Source: Xestospongia bergquistia
Lineage: Eukaryota; Porifera; Demospongiae; Haplosclerida; Petrosiidae
DNA length: 64,000 nt
Assembly (NCBI GenBank): GCA_963965975.1
Contig: OZ014420.1
Coordinates: 7,032,001-7,096,000 of the forward strand
Direction of reading: 5' to 3'
The first letter of the stretch is position 1. The number at the start of each line of letters is the position of its first letter. Shown in pieces: positions 36,229 to 48,961 of the stretch. A program made the position numbers and the translations under genes. Under the pieces are notes generated by a model, which saw nothing but the letters and a program-made list of their open reading frames with translations, did not search any database and was not told the DNA's origin.

Positions 36229-37747
36229 ATGGAGCTAGATTCCGCCATTGAACCTGGGTGAGTTTCCCATTGAAGTTATAAGAATAGTATATGACGAACG
36301 TATGTAACTTATAGAAAAATCTTTGTTGGTGGACTGAGCTGGGACACCAAAGAAGAAGGTTTCAAACAGTATTTTAAGAGGTACGGCGAGATTACTGACG
36401 CCAAAATCATGGAAGATCAGGCCACCAAGAAACCACGTGGATTCGGTTTTATCACTTTCAAAGATCCTGCCAGTGTACAAGCTGTATTAGCTGAACCCAA
36501 TCACATCATTGACAATAAAAAGGTGAGCTAATAATAGTTATACAGATATATTATAATTTATTATAATGTTTCTATAGGTTGATCCTAAGCAGGCTACATT
36601 AAAGGTACAGTATGTCAATTGTTAATAGCCACACCCATTACTAGTAACACTTTAGCCGTCAGCTCTTTCAAACAAAAAAGTGTTTATTGGTGGACTGCCA
36701 CTTGATGTAAAAGATGATGAACTTATTGCAGCATTCTCACAGTTTGGGGCAGTAAGATATACCTTATATCTTTATAAATATTATACTGGTATTTTATTAG
36801 GTAACGTCAGTAGATATCAAATGGGATAAAGACAGTGATAAAAACAGAGGTGGGTATTAATTTGTACTGTTTTAGCCATTAAATCTTACAAAAGGGTTTG
36901 GATTCATTGACTTTGACACAGAAGAGAGTGCTGCTAAGGCTTGTCATGCTAGATATATTCCCATCAGAACAAAACAAGTGAACATTTCTAAGCAAATTAC
37001 ACAAATAATCTTATTTTATATGGGACAGGTAGAAATCAAGAAAGCTGAACCAAGAGGAAAAAGTCGTGGCATGGGTTCCTATGTTGATCCTGGACCCCTG
37101 TATGCACCTCAATCTGGTAATTAACAGGGTTACCCTCTATATTGTTATATCAGTGTTGTTCATTAGGTTACTCTGCAGCTTATGCTAGTATGGGTAGAGG
37201 ATATAGCAGCAACGCTAGTACATCAGGAACTTATGGAACACCTTACGGCTTTTATAATACTGCTGCTGGATATGGTAAGCATTCGTGTTAGTATTAACTC
37301 CACCCACTCTAATTAGGTTATGGTGCTACTGCTTATAATCAACCACCTAGTGCACAATATCAATACACTACATCAGATTACAATGCTTATAGTCGTGGTT
37401 ATAGTGGTAAGTGGAATTCTAAATATTAACCCTCTATGATCATATCTAGGTCAGCAAACAATGACAAGCTATCCTCAAGATGGGACTGGTTATGCTCATG
37501 CACGAACTGGGTATGGTAGTGGGACTGAACCTTATGGATCTGGTGGAGGTGTGTGTTTGTTTGTTTGACATGCAAGCGGGGACATCCCCACAATTTGTAT
37601 TATTATTATTATATCATTTCTATAGCTGCTGGTTTTAATTATGATCACACTGGATATAATTATAGTGATCAGATGGGCGGCGCTGCATACACAGGAGGAA
37701 GAAACACAACTCAACAGAGGACCGGATTTCCTTATGGTAGAAATTAA
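36229..37747 (+). CDS. Two-RRM Musashi/DAZAP1/hnRNP A-type RNA-binding protein (copy B)
   Basis: MELDSAIEPG, RRM1 (KIFVGGLSWDTKEEGFKQYF, RNP1 RGFGFITF), linker VDPKQATLKPSALSN, RRM2 (KVFIGGLPLDVKDDELIAAF, RNP1 RGFGFIDF), then EIKKAEPRGKSRG and a Gly/Tyr/Ser/Gln-rich tail in several exons, ending GFPYGRN. The GLSWDT start of RRM1 is typical of Musashi/DAZAP1/hnRNP D types. Same strand, exon layout and tail composition as copy A, 326 bp upstream. Tail exons are bounded at Gly codons, which may let length vary by splicing (inference). Confidence 0.87.
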
Positions 37748-37934
37748 GATCACAGATTAACTCAGCCATCTTCATTTTTCTCTTGACACAACACTGCTTT
37801 TCACATGAAGGAGGAGGAGGGTTGGTTATAATCTCTGCATTTTCCATTTGCATTTTTAAAAATGATATTAACACAAGTCTCGTAGATAATAATAAAAACT
37901 AAATTAATTTATAGAATAAATAATTATAAGAGTA

Positions 37935-37957
37935 GTGGGTGTGTAAACCACACCCAT
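37935..37957. repeat. Inverted GGGTGTG/CACACCC pair
   Basis: GTGGGTGTG and CACACCCAT face each other with a 5-base gap, giving a potential hairpin just 3' of the SLC25 stop. Confidence 0.6.
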
Positions 37958-37966
37958 TACCTACTG

Positions 37967-39277
37967 CTATCTGAATTTTAAGGGTAACCCAAAAAGACGT
38001 GCCTTTGTAAATTCATAGGTAACAAAAGCCACACCCATACTTGGAGCAACTTTTAAAAGATTAGGAAACATTCCCTTATAGAATCCTTTGAGTCCTTCAA
38101 TCCTATACATTGTGACAACAGCGTTAGGTGTAGATGTGTATGGAAATCTGTCTCCCATTGTTCCTTTCATTTGCATACGTCGTCTGATAACATCAAGAGG
38201 ATAAGTTACTGGAGAAAGCGTTAAAATATTTAGTAAACAAACTTACTAGATTGGGCTGTGGCTCCAGATATAGCACCACATAACAATTTTGTGAGAACTG
38301 GTAATTCCTCATCTAACATCATTTGATCACGAGTGTCATTATCATTTAAAACACGAGTCATTACATAACCTACAATACAAAAGTGTTATCCCTCGTCATA
38401 TTAAAAATGACAATACCTTTTAAAGTTTCATACACAGCAAAATTCAAACCAACATAAGGGGCTATACCCTGTATAACAATGTATTGATGATAATATATCA
38501 TACTAATTGAATATACCATTATAGTTGGAACAAGACCCTTGTATAAACATCCGCTTTTAAATCCACCTTCTTCTTTTAAAATAACACGAAAAGCATGACG
38601 AATATTCCTTTTATAATCAGATATAGTCCCTATGCATTCATTAATAATATACTCACTTGTATTTTTTGTCAACACCTTCACCCTGAGCTGAGAGGCGTGT
38701 CCTCACCAGATCAAGAGGATAGGTAGCAGTAACTGAAGTTATACCAGCTAAACCGCCAGCACAAAGTCTTTTACCTGGAGTTTGTTGTCGAGGGTCAGTT
38801 GGAATTTTAAATAGCTATAAATTAATTAAATACCAATCATTGGTACACAGGTGGTTTTTAATATTGAACATTCCTATATAAGTCGATACTTACTTTCTTG
38901 AATTCTTCATATGCTGCAAATTGTACAGCAACGTATGGTACTATACGAACAACATTGGTACCATTGCCCTTAAAGTAACCTCTAAATCCTTCCTCACGCC
39001 AAATCTTAATTAATGAAGGAACAATCCCTTGGAATTTTCTATGTTCTTTCACTGATTCTGTCTGTATCTGAAATAGACATTACTAGAAGATCACTATCTC
39101 AATATATGAGGCCTACTTGATAAAGTATCTTCATTCGTTCAAGGGGAGAGACACATGTTCGTGATACAGCACCAGCTACACCTCCGGCAATTAAGTGTTT
39201 GAGTTGATTTAATGTGAGTTTGTCCCAGAGAGTAGAAGATCCATCAATAACTCTAGGCTGTTGAGATGAAATGGCCA
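37967..39277 (-). CDS. Mitochondrial carrier (SLC25), SLC25A42/A16/A24-like; 5' end unresolved
   Basis: Three mitochondrial-carrier repeats with the P-x-[D/E]-x-x-[K/R] motifs SPLERMK, YPLDLVR and YPLDVIRRR. Characteristic stretches: [58 protein letters not shown] and [20 protein letters not shown]. The GNGTNV and APYVGLNF forms resemble nucleotide/CoA carriers (SLC25A42, A16, A24 and fungal Leu5 types); the substrate is not certain. The first clear coding exon begins at 39277 after an AG. No upstream ATG joins it in frame through an ordinary splice site that I could find, so the start lies in an unrecognised exon. It acts in the inner mitochondrial membrane. Confidence 0.82.
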
Positions 39278-39658
39278 CTAAAAATAAAACAGTAGAATAA
39301 TTTGAAACTGAAATCTACTTACTACTTCAATTCCTCTCACAGACAAGTTATGTAACACGAGATAACCATGATTACTACTGACTGAAGACAGCTGAAATGT
39401 GGAGGTGTGGCTGTTGTTTATTTGAGGGTGTGGTTAGTTAGTTCACATTGCACGGAAGGATACGGAGTTCACAACCGGGACTAACCACAGTGCTGTTGTT
39501 GTGTACCTGTAAGGAGTATGTGTGTCTCTACTATTTTTTAGTCATTAAATGTTAACTTAGTAATGTAATTACAGGGCAACTCTACAGTTATGTAATACTT
39601 TGAAATTACTGTTAGATTATTTATATTATTTTTAATTATTATCTGTTATAGATAGATA
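39278..39658. other. Divergent region between SLC25 carrier and CAP
   Basis: 381 bp that should hold the missing first exon(s) of the carrier on the minus strand and the 5' UTR of CAP. A possible carrier 5' exon ends before GTAAGT near 39325 (minus strand), but its frame does not match. No NRF-1 or CACGTG motif is seen. No other gene is seen. Confidence 0.4.
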
Positions 39659-42643
39659 ATGGCTGAACAACGACTCAATGCTATTGCTGATAGATTGGAG
39701 AAGGCTGTTGCTCGACTGGAGAGTTCAAATACTCGTGGAGGAGGAGGAGGAGGTGGTGGCAATGGTAAAAATATGTATGTTAATTCCAATTAATGCTCAC
39801 CTTTAATTATTATAGAAAATACAGAAATTGTTGAAGCTTTTGAAAGTCAAGTACATTATATAATAAAGTCTGTCCATTTTATCTATTGATCCATTTTGCA
39901 GATTTTGAATGGTAAAATAAAAAAATATTTTGAATTATCTGATAAACTGGGAGAAGAAATAGCAGAACATGTAAGTCCATGTTTTTATTGTCCAAATATG
40001 GGCATATATATTCAAACAATGTAAACATTATACATGTAAATGTATATTCAAGTACATGTACATTGTTATCATTTTAGGCCAAAATAGTAAAGTCTTGCTT
40101 TCAAGCTAAGAAAGAATTCTTAGTTCTTGTTTCTAGACATCGTACTCCAAAGCCTGTAAGAATATTGTGGATAATCTCTTTTAAGTCAATTACTTCCTCT
40201 TTATCAGGATGTATTACAAAGTTTGTTGAAACCTGTTTCCAGTAAAGTTGATGAAGTTATTGTAAGTAACATTACAGTGTCCTCTTGTATCAACTGTTAC
40301 ATTTTATAGACCTTTTGTGAAAAGCGTCGTGGAAGTAAAGTGTTTAATCATTTGATGACAGTTAAAGAAGCAATTGGATGTGTTGGTTGGATTACTGTGG
40401 TAAGCCACAACCACTCTTAGTTGCTTAGACTCCACCCATTTAATTTGCAGTCTCCTAAACCAGCACCTTATGTTAAGGAGTGCCATGATCAGGGTCTTTT
40501 CTATGGCAACAGAGTTATTAAAGAGTTCAAAGGCAAAGATGAGTATGTTTGACAAACCACACCCACTAATTAATCTATGTATTTATAGTGAACATGTGGA
40601 ATGGGTTAGAGCTTACATGGGAGCAGTACTTGAGTTACAAGAATATGTCAAGACTTACCATGTTACTGGTCTACAGTGGAACCCTGATGTAATTAATAAC
40701 TATTAATAACATGTTATTCACTTCTATTACTAGGGTACTGAGGCCAGTCCTGGTGCAGCCACTGGTGGTGGTGGTGCTCCTGCTCCACCACCTCCTCCTC
40801 CTCCCATGGATCTAAGTGATAAGCCAGAACCTGCCCCACCCAAAGGAGGTAGACCAGATACATCAGCTCTTTTTGCTTCTATTAACAAAGGAGACAAGAT
40901 CACAGCAGGTAAGTGTTATCTATCCATTCTATTGTATTGGTTGTTATGTCGGTTGTCAGGTTTAAAAAAAGTCACCAATGATATGAAGACTCATAAAAAT
41001 CCTGAACTACGTACATCTTCAGTTGTTAAGTCATCAGATGTTAAACCAAAAACAACTTCTGCTCCAAAATTTGGAGGAGCAGTTGCTACAAAGAAACCAC
41101 CAAAGTGTGCACTAGAAGGCAACAAATGGGTTGTGGTAAGTTATTAGTTATTCATTAATGATGTCATATTTGACCACAAACTATATTGCTGCTATTTTTA
41201 ACGTGCTATAAATAGCTATATCTAGTATATGACCATATATGGTAGTAAGGAATGTCAACTATCAGCATTTTGTGTTAGTTTAATATGTGTGTGTGTGTGT
41301 GTGTAATTACTACAAATGTAGTGACAATAGAACTATTGAGTAGAGCATTATAGTACATTATTGTATTAGATGAGTCTATTTTTATTACATAAACAATAAT
41401 TTCTGATATAAGTTATTTTTATTGGACTAATAATTACATTAAAATTTTTGTAGACTTGATCAGCAAACATCAAATCAAATCAAATCTAATCTAATCATTT
41501 TATGACAAATTCCTATATAGAGACTGTTCATATAATGTGTTATATTCTAGGAATATCAAGAAGAGAATCCATCATTAGAGATAACTCCTAAAAATCCTAA
41601 AGAAACCATTTACATTTACAAATGTACAAAGACAACAGTCAAAGTGAACGGGAAACTCAACTCCATAATTATAGGTGAGTGTGAAGGTTAAATAATATTA
41701 CATATATCATTACATGTATCCTCGTTGTTTTCTCTACCGCAAACATTGGTATTCACATGTTTACTTGTAGATTCTTGTAAGAGGGTAGGACTTGTGTTTG
41801 ATCAAACAATTTCTTGTGTTGAAGCTGTGAACAGTCAAAGTATTCAAATTCAAGTAAGATCCTTTCTCTTTCTTATATCCAATGTTCCTTACCTTATATT
41901 TAGGTCCTTGATAAATGTCCCACTATATCTATTGATAAAACTGATGGATGTCAAGTTTATTTGAGTAAAAATTCCTTGAATTGTGAAATAGTTTCAGCTA
42001 AATCTTCTGAAATGAACATTCTTGTCCCAACAGGTCAAGATGGAGATTTTGTAAGTTATTCATATGTAATCTATATATGGTCATATTGATGACTGCTTTA
42101 AATGATACATTACAATTCTCACTGGTTCATCTCTGGTACATTGATCACCTCAATGTACCAGAAGTTGGTAATAGTAAAGGAATACATTATCACATACAAA
42201 GGCTATCTAAACTATAGTAATAATAGTCACAACATTGACAAGCTGTTGATGAAAACATTTCATTTGATAATCAACTAATATTGAAAGCACTGATAACACT
42301 ATGTAGTAACTGTTGTGATACTTGTATTATTAAAGCTCACATGACCTCTCAAGTTCAAACTATTCACTATCATCTTTTACTACTACTCATAGTAGGAACT
42401 GCATTGCTAGCTAATTGGTTGTGTGTGATGGATAATTGCTAATACAAAAATACAAATAGTCAATGTAATTTACTAATGTCAGGGAAGTTACCATGATCTC
42501 ATATTGTCTATTATGCAAGTATTGTTTGTTTTACTTGTTATTTTTTCGGTTTTATTCAGAATGAGTTTGCCTTGCCTGAGCAATACAAGTCAGTTTGGGA
42601 TGGCAAGAAATTTGTGACTGAGTGTACTGATATCAACTCTTAA
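39659..42643 (+). CDS. CAP1: Adenylyl cyclase-associated protein (CAP)
   Basis: [20 protein letters not shown] is the N-terminal CAP helix (oligomerisation/cyclase-binding RLE motif). A poly-Gly stretch is followed by the helical folded domain ([52 protein letters not shown]), a proline-rich segment ([10 protein letters not shown] near 40790), the WH2-like region ([19 protein letters not shown]) and the CARP beta-helix domain ([56 protein letters not shown]). The end [15 protein letters not shown] is typical. CAP binds G-actin and cofilin-actin and speeds actin turnover. Vertebrate CAP1 and CAP2 are later duplicates, so the symbol is by family. Confidence 0.95.
41284..41304. repeat. (GT)n microsatellite in a CAP intron
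   Basis: An uninterrupted (TG/GT)n run within the 400 bp CAP intron. This intron and the ~500 bp intron at about 42052-42559 are long for this window; nothing else is recognisable in either. Confidence 0.8.
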
Positions 42644-44038
42644 ATTTGGAGGGTCTTTTTATAACAAACAGCTGCTATGACTCATACTAGTAGTATTATT
42701 GGGTGTATAGTAGAAGCTAAAATTTGTAGTGTCAATTTAAATTTTGGTATCAAGATTCACTTTTTTGTAATAGTTGTAGTTGTAGAATTTGTGTTATACA
42801 TGACAGTGTGTCTCTTTTTTTCAATTACTAGTTGATAGAATTTTATCTTAACCAAACACTAGAGTTAGTCTAATACCATAGCCTGAAGTACCTGGCTGTT
42901 TCACTTACTGGATACATTTGTTACAAGCTGTCAGTTAGTACAACTGTAGCTGTACTACTAGTCTCAGAGTCTCTGTTGTATATTATATTACTCCTACTTA
43001 CAACCTTATACTCACAGGAATGTCTATCTTTGGTATGTGCTACTACCGTCAGTTGTTATAAACTATATAGTTAATGATGCATGTTTCAATAGGATAACTA
43101 TTATTAGCAAATACCAAGTGTTATTAGTAAACCAAGTAATATAACACTTGACTCAAGTGTTTTTTGTTGAACATGGGGCCTTTGGTCCACACTGCTTGTA
43201 TTGTTCATATAAAGTCACATTGTATAATGTCTCTAGCATCTTGTCTGCTTTGGTGTGGTTAGTGTATGTGGTTACTCTCACTCTTATCACTTGACCTTAT
43301 GGCCAGTCCCTTATAATTAAAACTAGACATTCCATTCCATAGTGATAATGCAGATCTTTGACTCTACTGTTTAAATTTCATTAATCTTTCCTTTCGATGT
43401 TTACTATTTCTATTCTCATCAATAATTATATAACAAGGACATAGAGTGGTTTGTTATAGTTTATTCAGGTGGGTAGGAAATGTTGATTTAAGTCGATTTG
43501 AATTGATTTTAAAGTTGTTCTTTGTTTAGAAGAGTGAAAAAATGATATAAATCTAAGTGATTTGAAGTCTTGAGATAAATACAGAAAGATAATATATAAT
43601 TATTATGATGACTACCAAATTAAGTCATGTATAAAACAATAATAAATGTGCGTAATTTCATTTATAAAAAAAATGTGACAATGTTGCCACTATTGAGTTC
43701 AATAGGTGAACAATATAAATAGATAACTTTTTGTAATAGATACCTGCTTTATAAGTGTGTGTGTTCAACACACACACACACATATTTTAGTTGGTGCATG
43801 TTGCTTTGTCAGGCTCAAAGGCCATTCAATAGAAGAACTGAAGTTAACACTGTAGTGTTAATCAGAAGACAAGCTCCTTTTGAATGAGTTATATATCAAC
43901 TTCTTCTTGTGTGTGGCTGAGTAAAAGAAGAAAAAGAGAAGGAGAGAAAGCTACATTAATTTAAGTTATATTGTTAGTCTCATATTTATCTAAATGTTCT
44001 CTGATTGTAAGTCGAATACGAAGGCTCTTTTAATGAGC
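42644..44038. other. 1.4 kb convergent spacer between CAP and RBM24/38
   Basis: It holds the two 3' UTRs. No ORF of note. A GT-run facing a CA-run (43755-43782) forms a perfect inverted pair. No RNA gene or conserved motif is recognised. Confidence 0.4.
43755..43782. repeat. (GT)n/(CA)n inverted pair
   Basis: GTGTGTGTGTT is followed at once by CAACACACACACACAC, a hairpin-forming microsatellite in the 3' spacer. Confidence 0.75.
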
Positions 44039-44938
44039 TTAGTTAGCAGCATTGAAAGGTACAAACTGAGGCATCAGTTGATGGTTATGAGGCCCTGTTG
44101 GAGGAGGGATATAGCCAAATGGAGGAGGACTCCCGTTAAAGAATGGCGGGTAGAACATTGGGTTTAGTAGTGGTGGTGGTGGACTAAAAGGTGGTCCATC
44201 AGTTGGGAAAAAATGAGGTGGTGGAGGAGAAGGGAGAAAGAAACCAGGAGCCATCTGCAGTGCATGTGGTGGTGACCTATAGGAGGAATTGACACAATGA
44301 CCATTCACATGAGTGTAGCTGTGAACCAAGCCCTTATAATAAGTGTGTGTGTGTGTCAATACTGAAATCAAACAACAGTTGATATTTTCAGTTTGCAAGG
44401 TCAATGCTAAACTTGTATTCTCAATGTATGTGGTTTGTTAGTTTCAAATGGCTCACTGTGTGGGTAGTGAGAATAGGGTATTCGGAGATTCACTTCTCCC
44501 AAGAGGAAATATCCCAAGAGGGCTTGCTGCAAAATAAAGTAATTGGATTTGCTATTGTATCACAATATACGTACTTGGTTGACTATGACCACCTTTGGCT
44601 TTAGCTCCAAGATAAGCTAAATTGACATTTGCTTTTCTGCCATCAATGATTGGGTTAGGATTAGCACATGCTCTTTCAGCTCCTTCTTTGTCTTTCATTG
44701 TTACCTTTGGAACAAGAATTTTTGCAACAGTTAATATTGAATATTGTATTCTACTTACAAATCCGTAACCTTTCGATTTTGTAGTGAGTCGATCGTGAAT
44801 GACAACAGCTTCTTCGATTTCTCCAAACTGTATGAAGTAAGCATGGAGAGTTTCGTCTGTAGTGTGGTAAGGTAGTCCTCCAACGAATAGTTTCGTAAAA
44901 GTGTTGTCTTTCTGCAACAAAATCGGTCCTTCCGCCAT
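44039..44938 (-). CDS. RBM24/RBM38 (SEB4)-type RNA-binding protein
   Basis: ATG 44938, [16 protein letters not shown], then a single N-terminal [43 protein letters not shown] and [20 protein letters not shown]. The family hallmark [20 protein letters not shown] follows directly. The C-terminal exon is Pro/Phe-rich ([20 protein letters not shown]) and ends [12 protein letters not shown]24/38 proteins bind GU-rich RNA and control splicing and mRNA stability, with a role in muscle in vertebrates. The intron before the last exon contains (GT)n at about 44341-44357. One gene here likely predates the RBM24/RBM38 split. Confidence 0.9.
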
Positions 44939-45311
44939 CTTTTTCTTTCTCTGAGACTCGCAGTATTACTGTTCTAATCGCAGTGAGCCTCGCTAAACTA
45001 AAAGCAGCAAAACTCCCAAACTAGCCTGCAGTCTTCTCTTCCTTAGTTTGTCGTTCATAAATACCACAGCCAAGGGGCCGTGCTTGTATCGACCGACAGG
45101 GTGGAGTTAAAAATAGGATTACGTGGGTGAGCTCCGCGTATATATCGACGTCCGTTTTCGTATTTTATGGTTATAGCAATAAGAAAAGAGACTGCAGCCA
45201 CACGTATACAAGAACAAGTGAAGCCAATTGTTAATTAAAATAGACAGACCGAGATCAGTATCAAAGAAAAGGAGCTAAATTTTTTTCAGAACTACTTTCA
45301 CACTTCGATCT
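44939..45311. promoter_or_regulatory. Divergent promoter region RBM24/38 - PH-PDZ gene
   Basis: 373 bp between divergent starts. TTAAAAATAG at 45107-45116 fits the MEF2 consensus YTAWWWWTAR exactly. The neighbouring segment (45070-45180) is richer in CpG than the surroundings. No NRF-1-like or CCACGTGG box is seen here. Confidence 0.45.
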
Positions 45312-48300
45312 ATGATGGCGTCCAGACTATCTCGTACCATCATTCTAAAAGAGGGATTCCTCTTCAAGAAAGGAGGCATAATGAAAAGCTGGTCGAGAAG
45401 GTACTTTGTTCTCTCTCCTCAATCTTTGTGCTATTTCAGAAGTGAATCTCACGACAGATTGGAACCACTGGGAAGAATATTCTTAAGTGATATAGTAAGC
45501 ATTTCTACAGAGGGATCTGAGAAAAAGAAAGCATTCGTTTTTGTATTGCACACCAAGAAGAGAGCAGTCTTGTTACAAGGAGCAAACACTGAGGACCGAG
45601 ATAGATGGGTTCAAATGATTAAACGGTCATTGGAGACAGACAAAGAAGCAGAGAGAAAAGACCCTTTTCGTAAATCACTACGAATTCTTACTCCAGGTAC
45701 ATGATATATATATCTACTATAGTACAATTTTATTTGCTCCCAATCAATGTTCATTAATAGCCAAATTGTATTGTGCATTGTTGTCTTAACCTTTTACTTC
45801 AAAAGTTCATATTATATTTTGTATCCTGTCATATGTACCTGTGATAGTGTATGACGGATATGTGTACTCGGTCCTGTTGAACCTGCATCCACTAAGTCTT
45901 AATATGGCCTCTATATCTACTCATGTAACAAATATGGTCTTAATATCATTGTTTCTAAAAAACTCACAACAGATTTGGTTAAGAATCCATCCAAACCACA
46001 ACAACTGAATTAACAGCAAATTCTGTTGTGTATCTAGTAAACATCCATCCACCTATGTTTAATGGGTGTTAGTATTGGACTTACCTTATACATTAACTTT
46101 GCTTCCATACTAGGTGCTAAATTTTTGATTATTAGAAGGTGTCGTTTACTGTAACAATATTATTAACACAAATATGATATCAATGTTGAATTTCCATTCA
46201 CACAGGTATTAAACGTGTTACACTAGTTAAAGATCCACATAAAGGAATTGGATGTACCATAAAGAGTACAGCTGGACATATTTTCGTTCACAGGATCGTA
46301 GAAGATGGACCAATAGCTGAAACTGGCACTCTAAGACCGGGTATGTTAGAAAAACAAAATAAGATAAAACATGTCTGTCTTATATTTTGATAACTAGCAT
46401 GACCAATTAATAATTGTGTTTATGAAATAGAAACCATTTTAAGTCTTCATTGAATATCAACTAGACTTTTGGTTTGGATGGATTTCCTTTGCACTGTAAA
46501 TAACTTCCTCCATTATTATATTTAATGAGATGAGGAATGTCTGCGTCTCCTACCAACAATAGGTATGAGGTCATTATTACCTCATACATCATGCAAAGAT
46601 GGTCTGATATAATATCAAATGAAGGCAAGTTACAAGGTAGAATTTGATTATTGATGACCCTGATTCCTTATGTGTCATTTGGTGGTTTGAGGATATGATA
46701 TAACTTATCATGACAAGACTAAAGTAATGAGTGTATAGTTTGAGGGGGAGATGAGATAGTGGTCAGTTATATTCACCAAATTTAGCATTGATAGTTGACT
46801 CTGTTAAGTACATAACATAGATAAGGTGAACTTTTATTAATGTAATACTTGTTTATAAATTCTGGTCTAAAAACCTGGCTACCACTAGCTTTAGACATTC
46901 AATTAACAATTTGCCAATACAACTAGAGTATAACACCTGTTATGACACTGATAGGCTGTAGTCAGTATAACACCTGGTCTTAACTTTCTTTGCCAGTAAT
47001 CTACATACTCTATATGTCATATAAAGATGATGACTGACCGAGTTTTGGCTGGCAGGTATTTTGTAATAGTATAGTAAATAAGATTATCCTCTTTATAAGG
47101 AGCTACTAGACTAAGAGAAGGCCAGTTGTAAACTGTTTATATGACAAGTCATTAGAACCTTTGGATTAGCCTAGACATTCCTTTCACAATTTGTTGCTTT
47201 TGGCAAATGATTTGTTACCAGAAGGGATTCTGTGTACATGAACATTGTTAATGATGAAATTGTCTATCATCATGAACAAACACTTTATAACTAATAGTCT
47301 ATAAATGGTACTTTTGTTATATATCTTTCAACATTAACTAACTACCCATGTTGTCCCTTGTGTATGCATATAAGTACTGTGACGTACAATATTTATCTAC
47401 TAATGTAAAGATCATGAGTCGTCTGAAGACTTTATTAGGAATTCTAATTAGATTGTGGATTTAGGGTAATGTTGTTGTCAAGAGTTTTCATGTTGTTTTA
47501 ACTAATTGTGTCTGTTCTTCAATGGAGATTATAACTATTACAAGTTGTGTAAACACATCAAATTTAACAGTTTATTTTGTGAAAAATGTTTCCTTTCAAT
47601 GATTACGTAATCATGGTTCTACTAATTCTATCACTAAAGTACTAGGAGTTTAGAATAAACGTATCAATCTTCACTTTCAGTTCTTATAAGTACAACAACA
47701 ATTTATCTACACTGAATGTGAAGGAAAACATTTTATGATTAGAGCCTATATGTTTTCATCACAATGGTATACAGTCCCTCCTCCATTCAAGGGGGATATT
47801 CCTTGATCATAATGTTTAATCAATGTAATAGTTAATCCTATAAACAGGTTTATAATAGATATTTCAATGGTATTATTTCTTTTCATAGGAGATGAGTTAC
47901 TAGATATTCATGGAGATTCTGTGTCTGGTTTGACTGTGGCAGAAGTAGTAGAAATAATACACCATGCACCTACTGAATTCTTAGCAACAGTTAGACCAGT
48001 CACCTCAGTTCATAAAGCTCTCAAACAAGACTTTAGTAAAACAAACTATGTAGATATTGTACACTTTAAATCAGATAGTAATGGCTCAACAAATGGTTCA
48101 TCACATGCAGTTATAAATGGAGCCAGTGATGAAGACAGTGAATATGCTACCATCAAAGATGCAGAGAAAAGGACTAAAAACCACTCAAGGGTAAGCCTAT
48201 GACATATATAGTTACTGCTATCCTACTATGTTATTTCTACACCCACTGTTCTAAACGTCATATAGTATTACTTAAGACCTATGATGAAATAATTAACCAC

Positions 48301-48961
48301 ATATTAACTAATATGTAATTAATCATAATGTGCAACTGTCAACCACTTTATAGCTCTTTCTCTCTCTCTCTCTCTCTCTCAGTCTCCACCTCTCCCTCCA
48401 AGACCACATAATGATAAATCTCATTTATTCCAACCTCAACCATCCTTTGAAGATGTTGGAAACTATGATGATGAGGAGGAAGGGGATGTTCCACCTCCAC
48501 TACCTCCATGGACAGAGGATGCCCTTATATTAGTTGACCCACCCCCACTATCACAAAAACCAAAATTCAACATCTATAAAACTAATGCTCACCTCGGTAA
48601 CCCATCTCGATCTCAATTTACTCAAAGTCCCCTACGTAGCACTCCTAAGCATAGTTACTTTACTGACTCTCATCCCTCATCACTTTCTCAACAATTTTCC
48701 ACTCCTCATCATTACTCACCTCCACATCGTCTTCCACCAGCACGACCACCAAAACTGTACAAGTCACATTCTCAAGGAGATGGTTTGGATCAAATTGATT
48801 CTCCTCCGCCAATTCCTCCACATCGACCACAACGAAACCCTTTGGGATTTTTTAGTCCAGGTGCTAGACCTCGTAAAAATCACCAATATGAGGATGTTGA
48901 TATGAAAAAGGCACCCAACTATATTGACTTGGAGTTTACTTATAAAAAACGGAAGTACTAG
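45312..48961 (+). CDS. PH-PDZ docking/adaptor protein with tyrosine and proline motifs
   Basis: Exons start at 45312 (MMASRLSRTIILKEGFLFKK). Order: PH domain (about residues 10-110: GFLFKKGGIMKSWSRRYFVL to DRWVQMIKRSLE); PDZ domain (KRVTLVKDPHKGIGCTIKST, GHIFVHRIVEDGPIAETGTL, PGDELLDIHGDSVSGLTVAE); then a disordered tail with proline motifs (SPPLPPRPH, PPPLPPW, LPPARPPKL, PPPIPPHRP) and tyrosine motifs (NYVDIV, EYATIKD, NYDDEE, QYEDVD, NYIDLEFTY). This layout is like Gab/DOK-type docking proteins for SH2 and SH3 partners at the membrane, but with a PDZ domain inserted. I know no exact counterpart. The introns at about 45700-46206 and 46342-47888 are the longest in the window and hold no recognisable gene. 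Confidence 0.8.
48355..48382 (+). repeat. (CT)n tract forming a 3' splice site of the PH-PDZ gene
   Basis: CTCTTTC then (TC)n ends in CAG at the exon that starts SPPLPPRPHND. Confidence 0.8.

Noticed and set aside
46342-47888. Possible gene inside the longest intron of the PH-PDZ gene
   Set aside because: No frame of useful length, no RNA motif and no repeat recognised; it reads as plain AT-rich intron.
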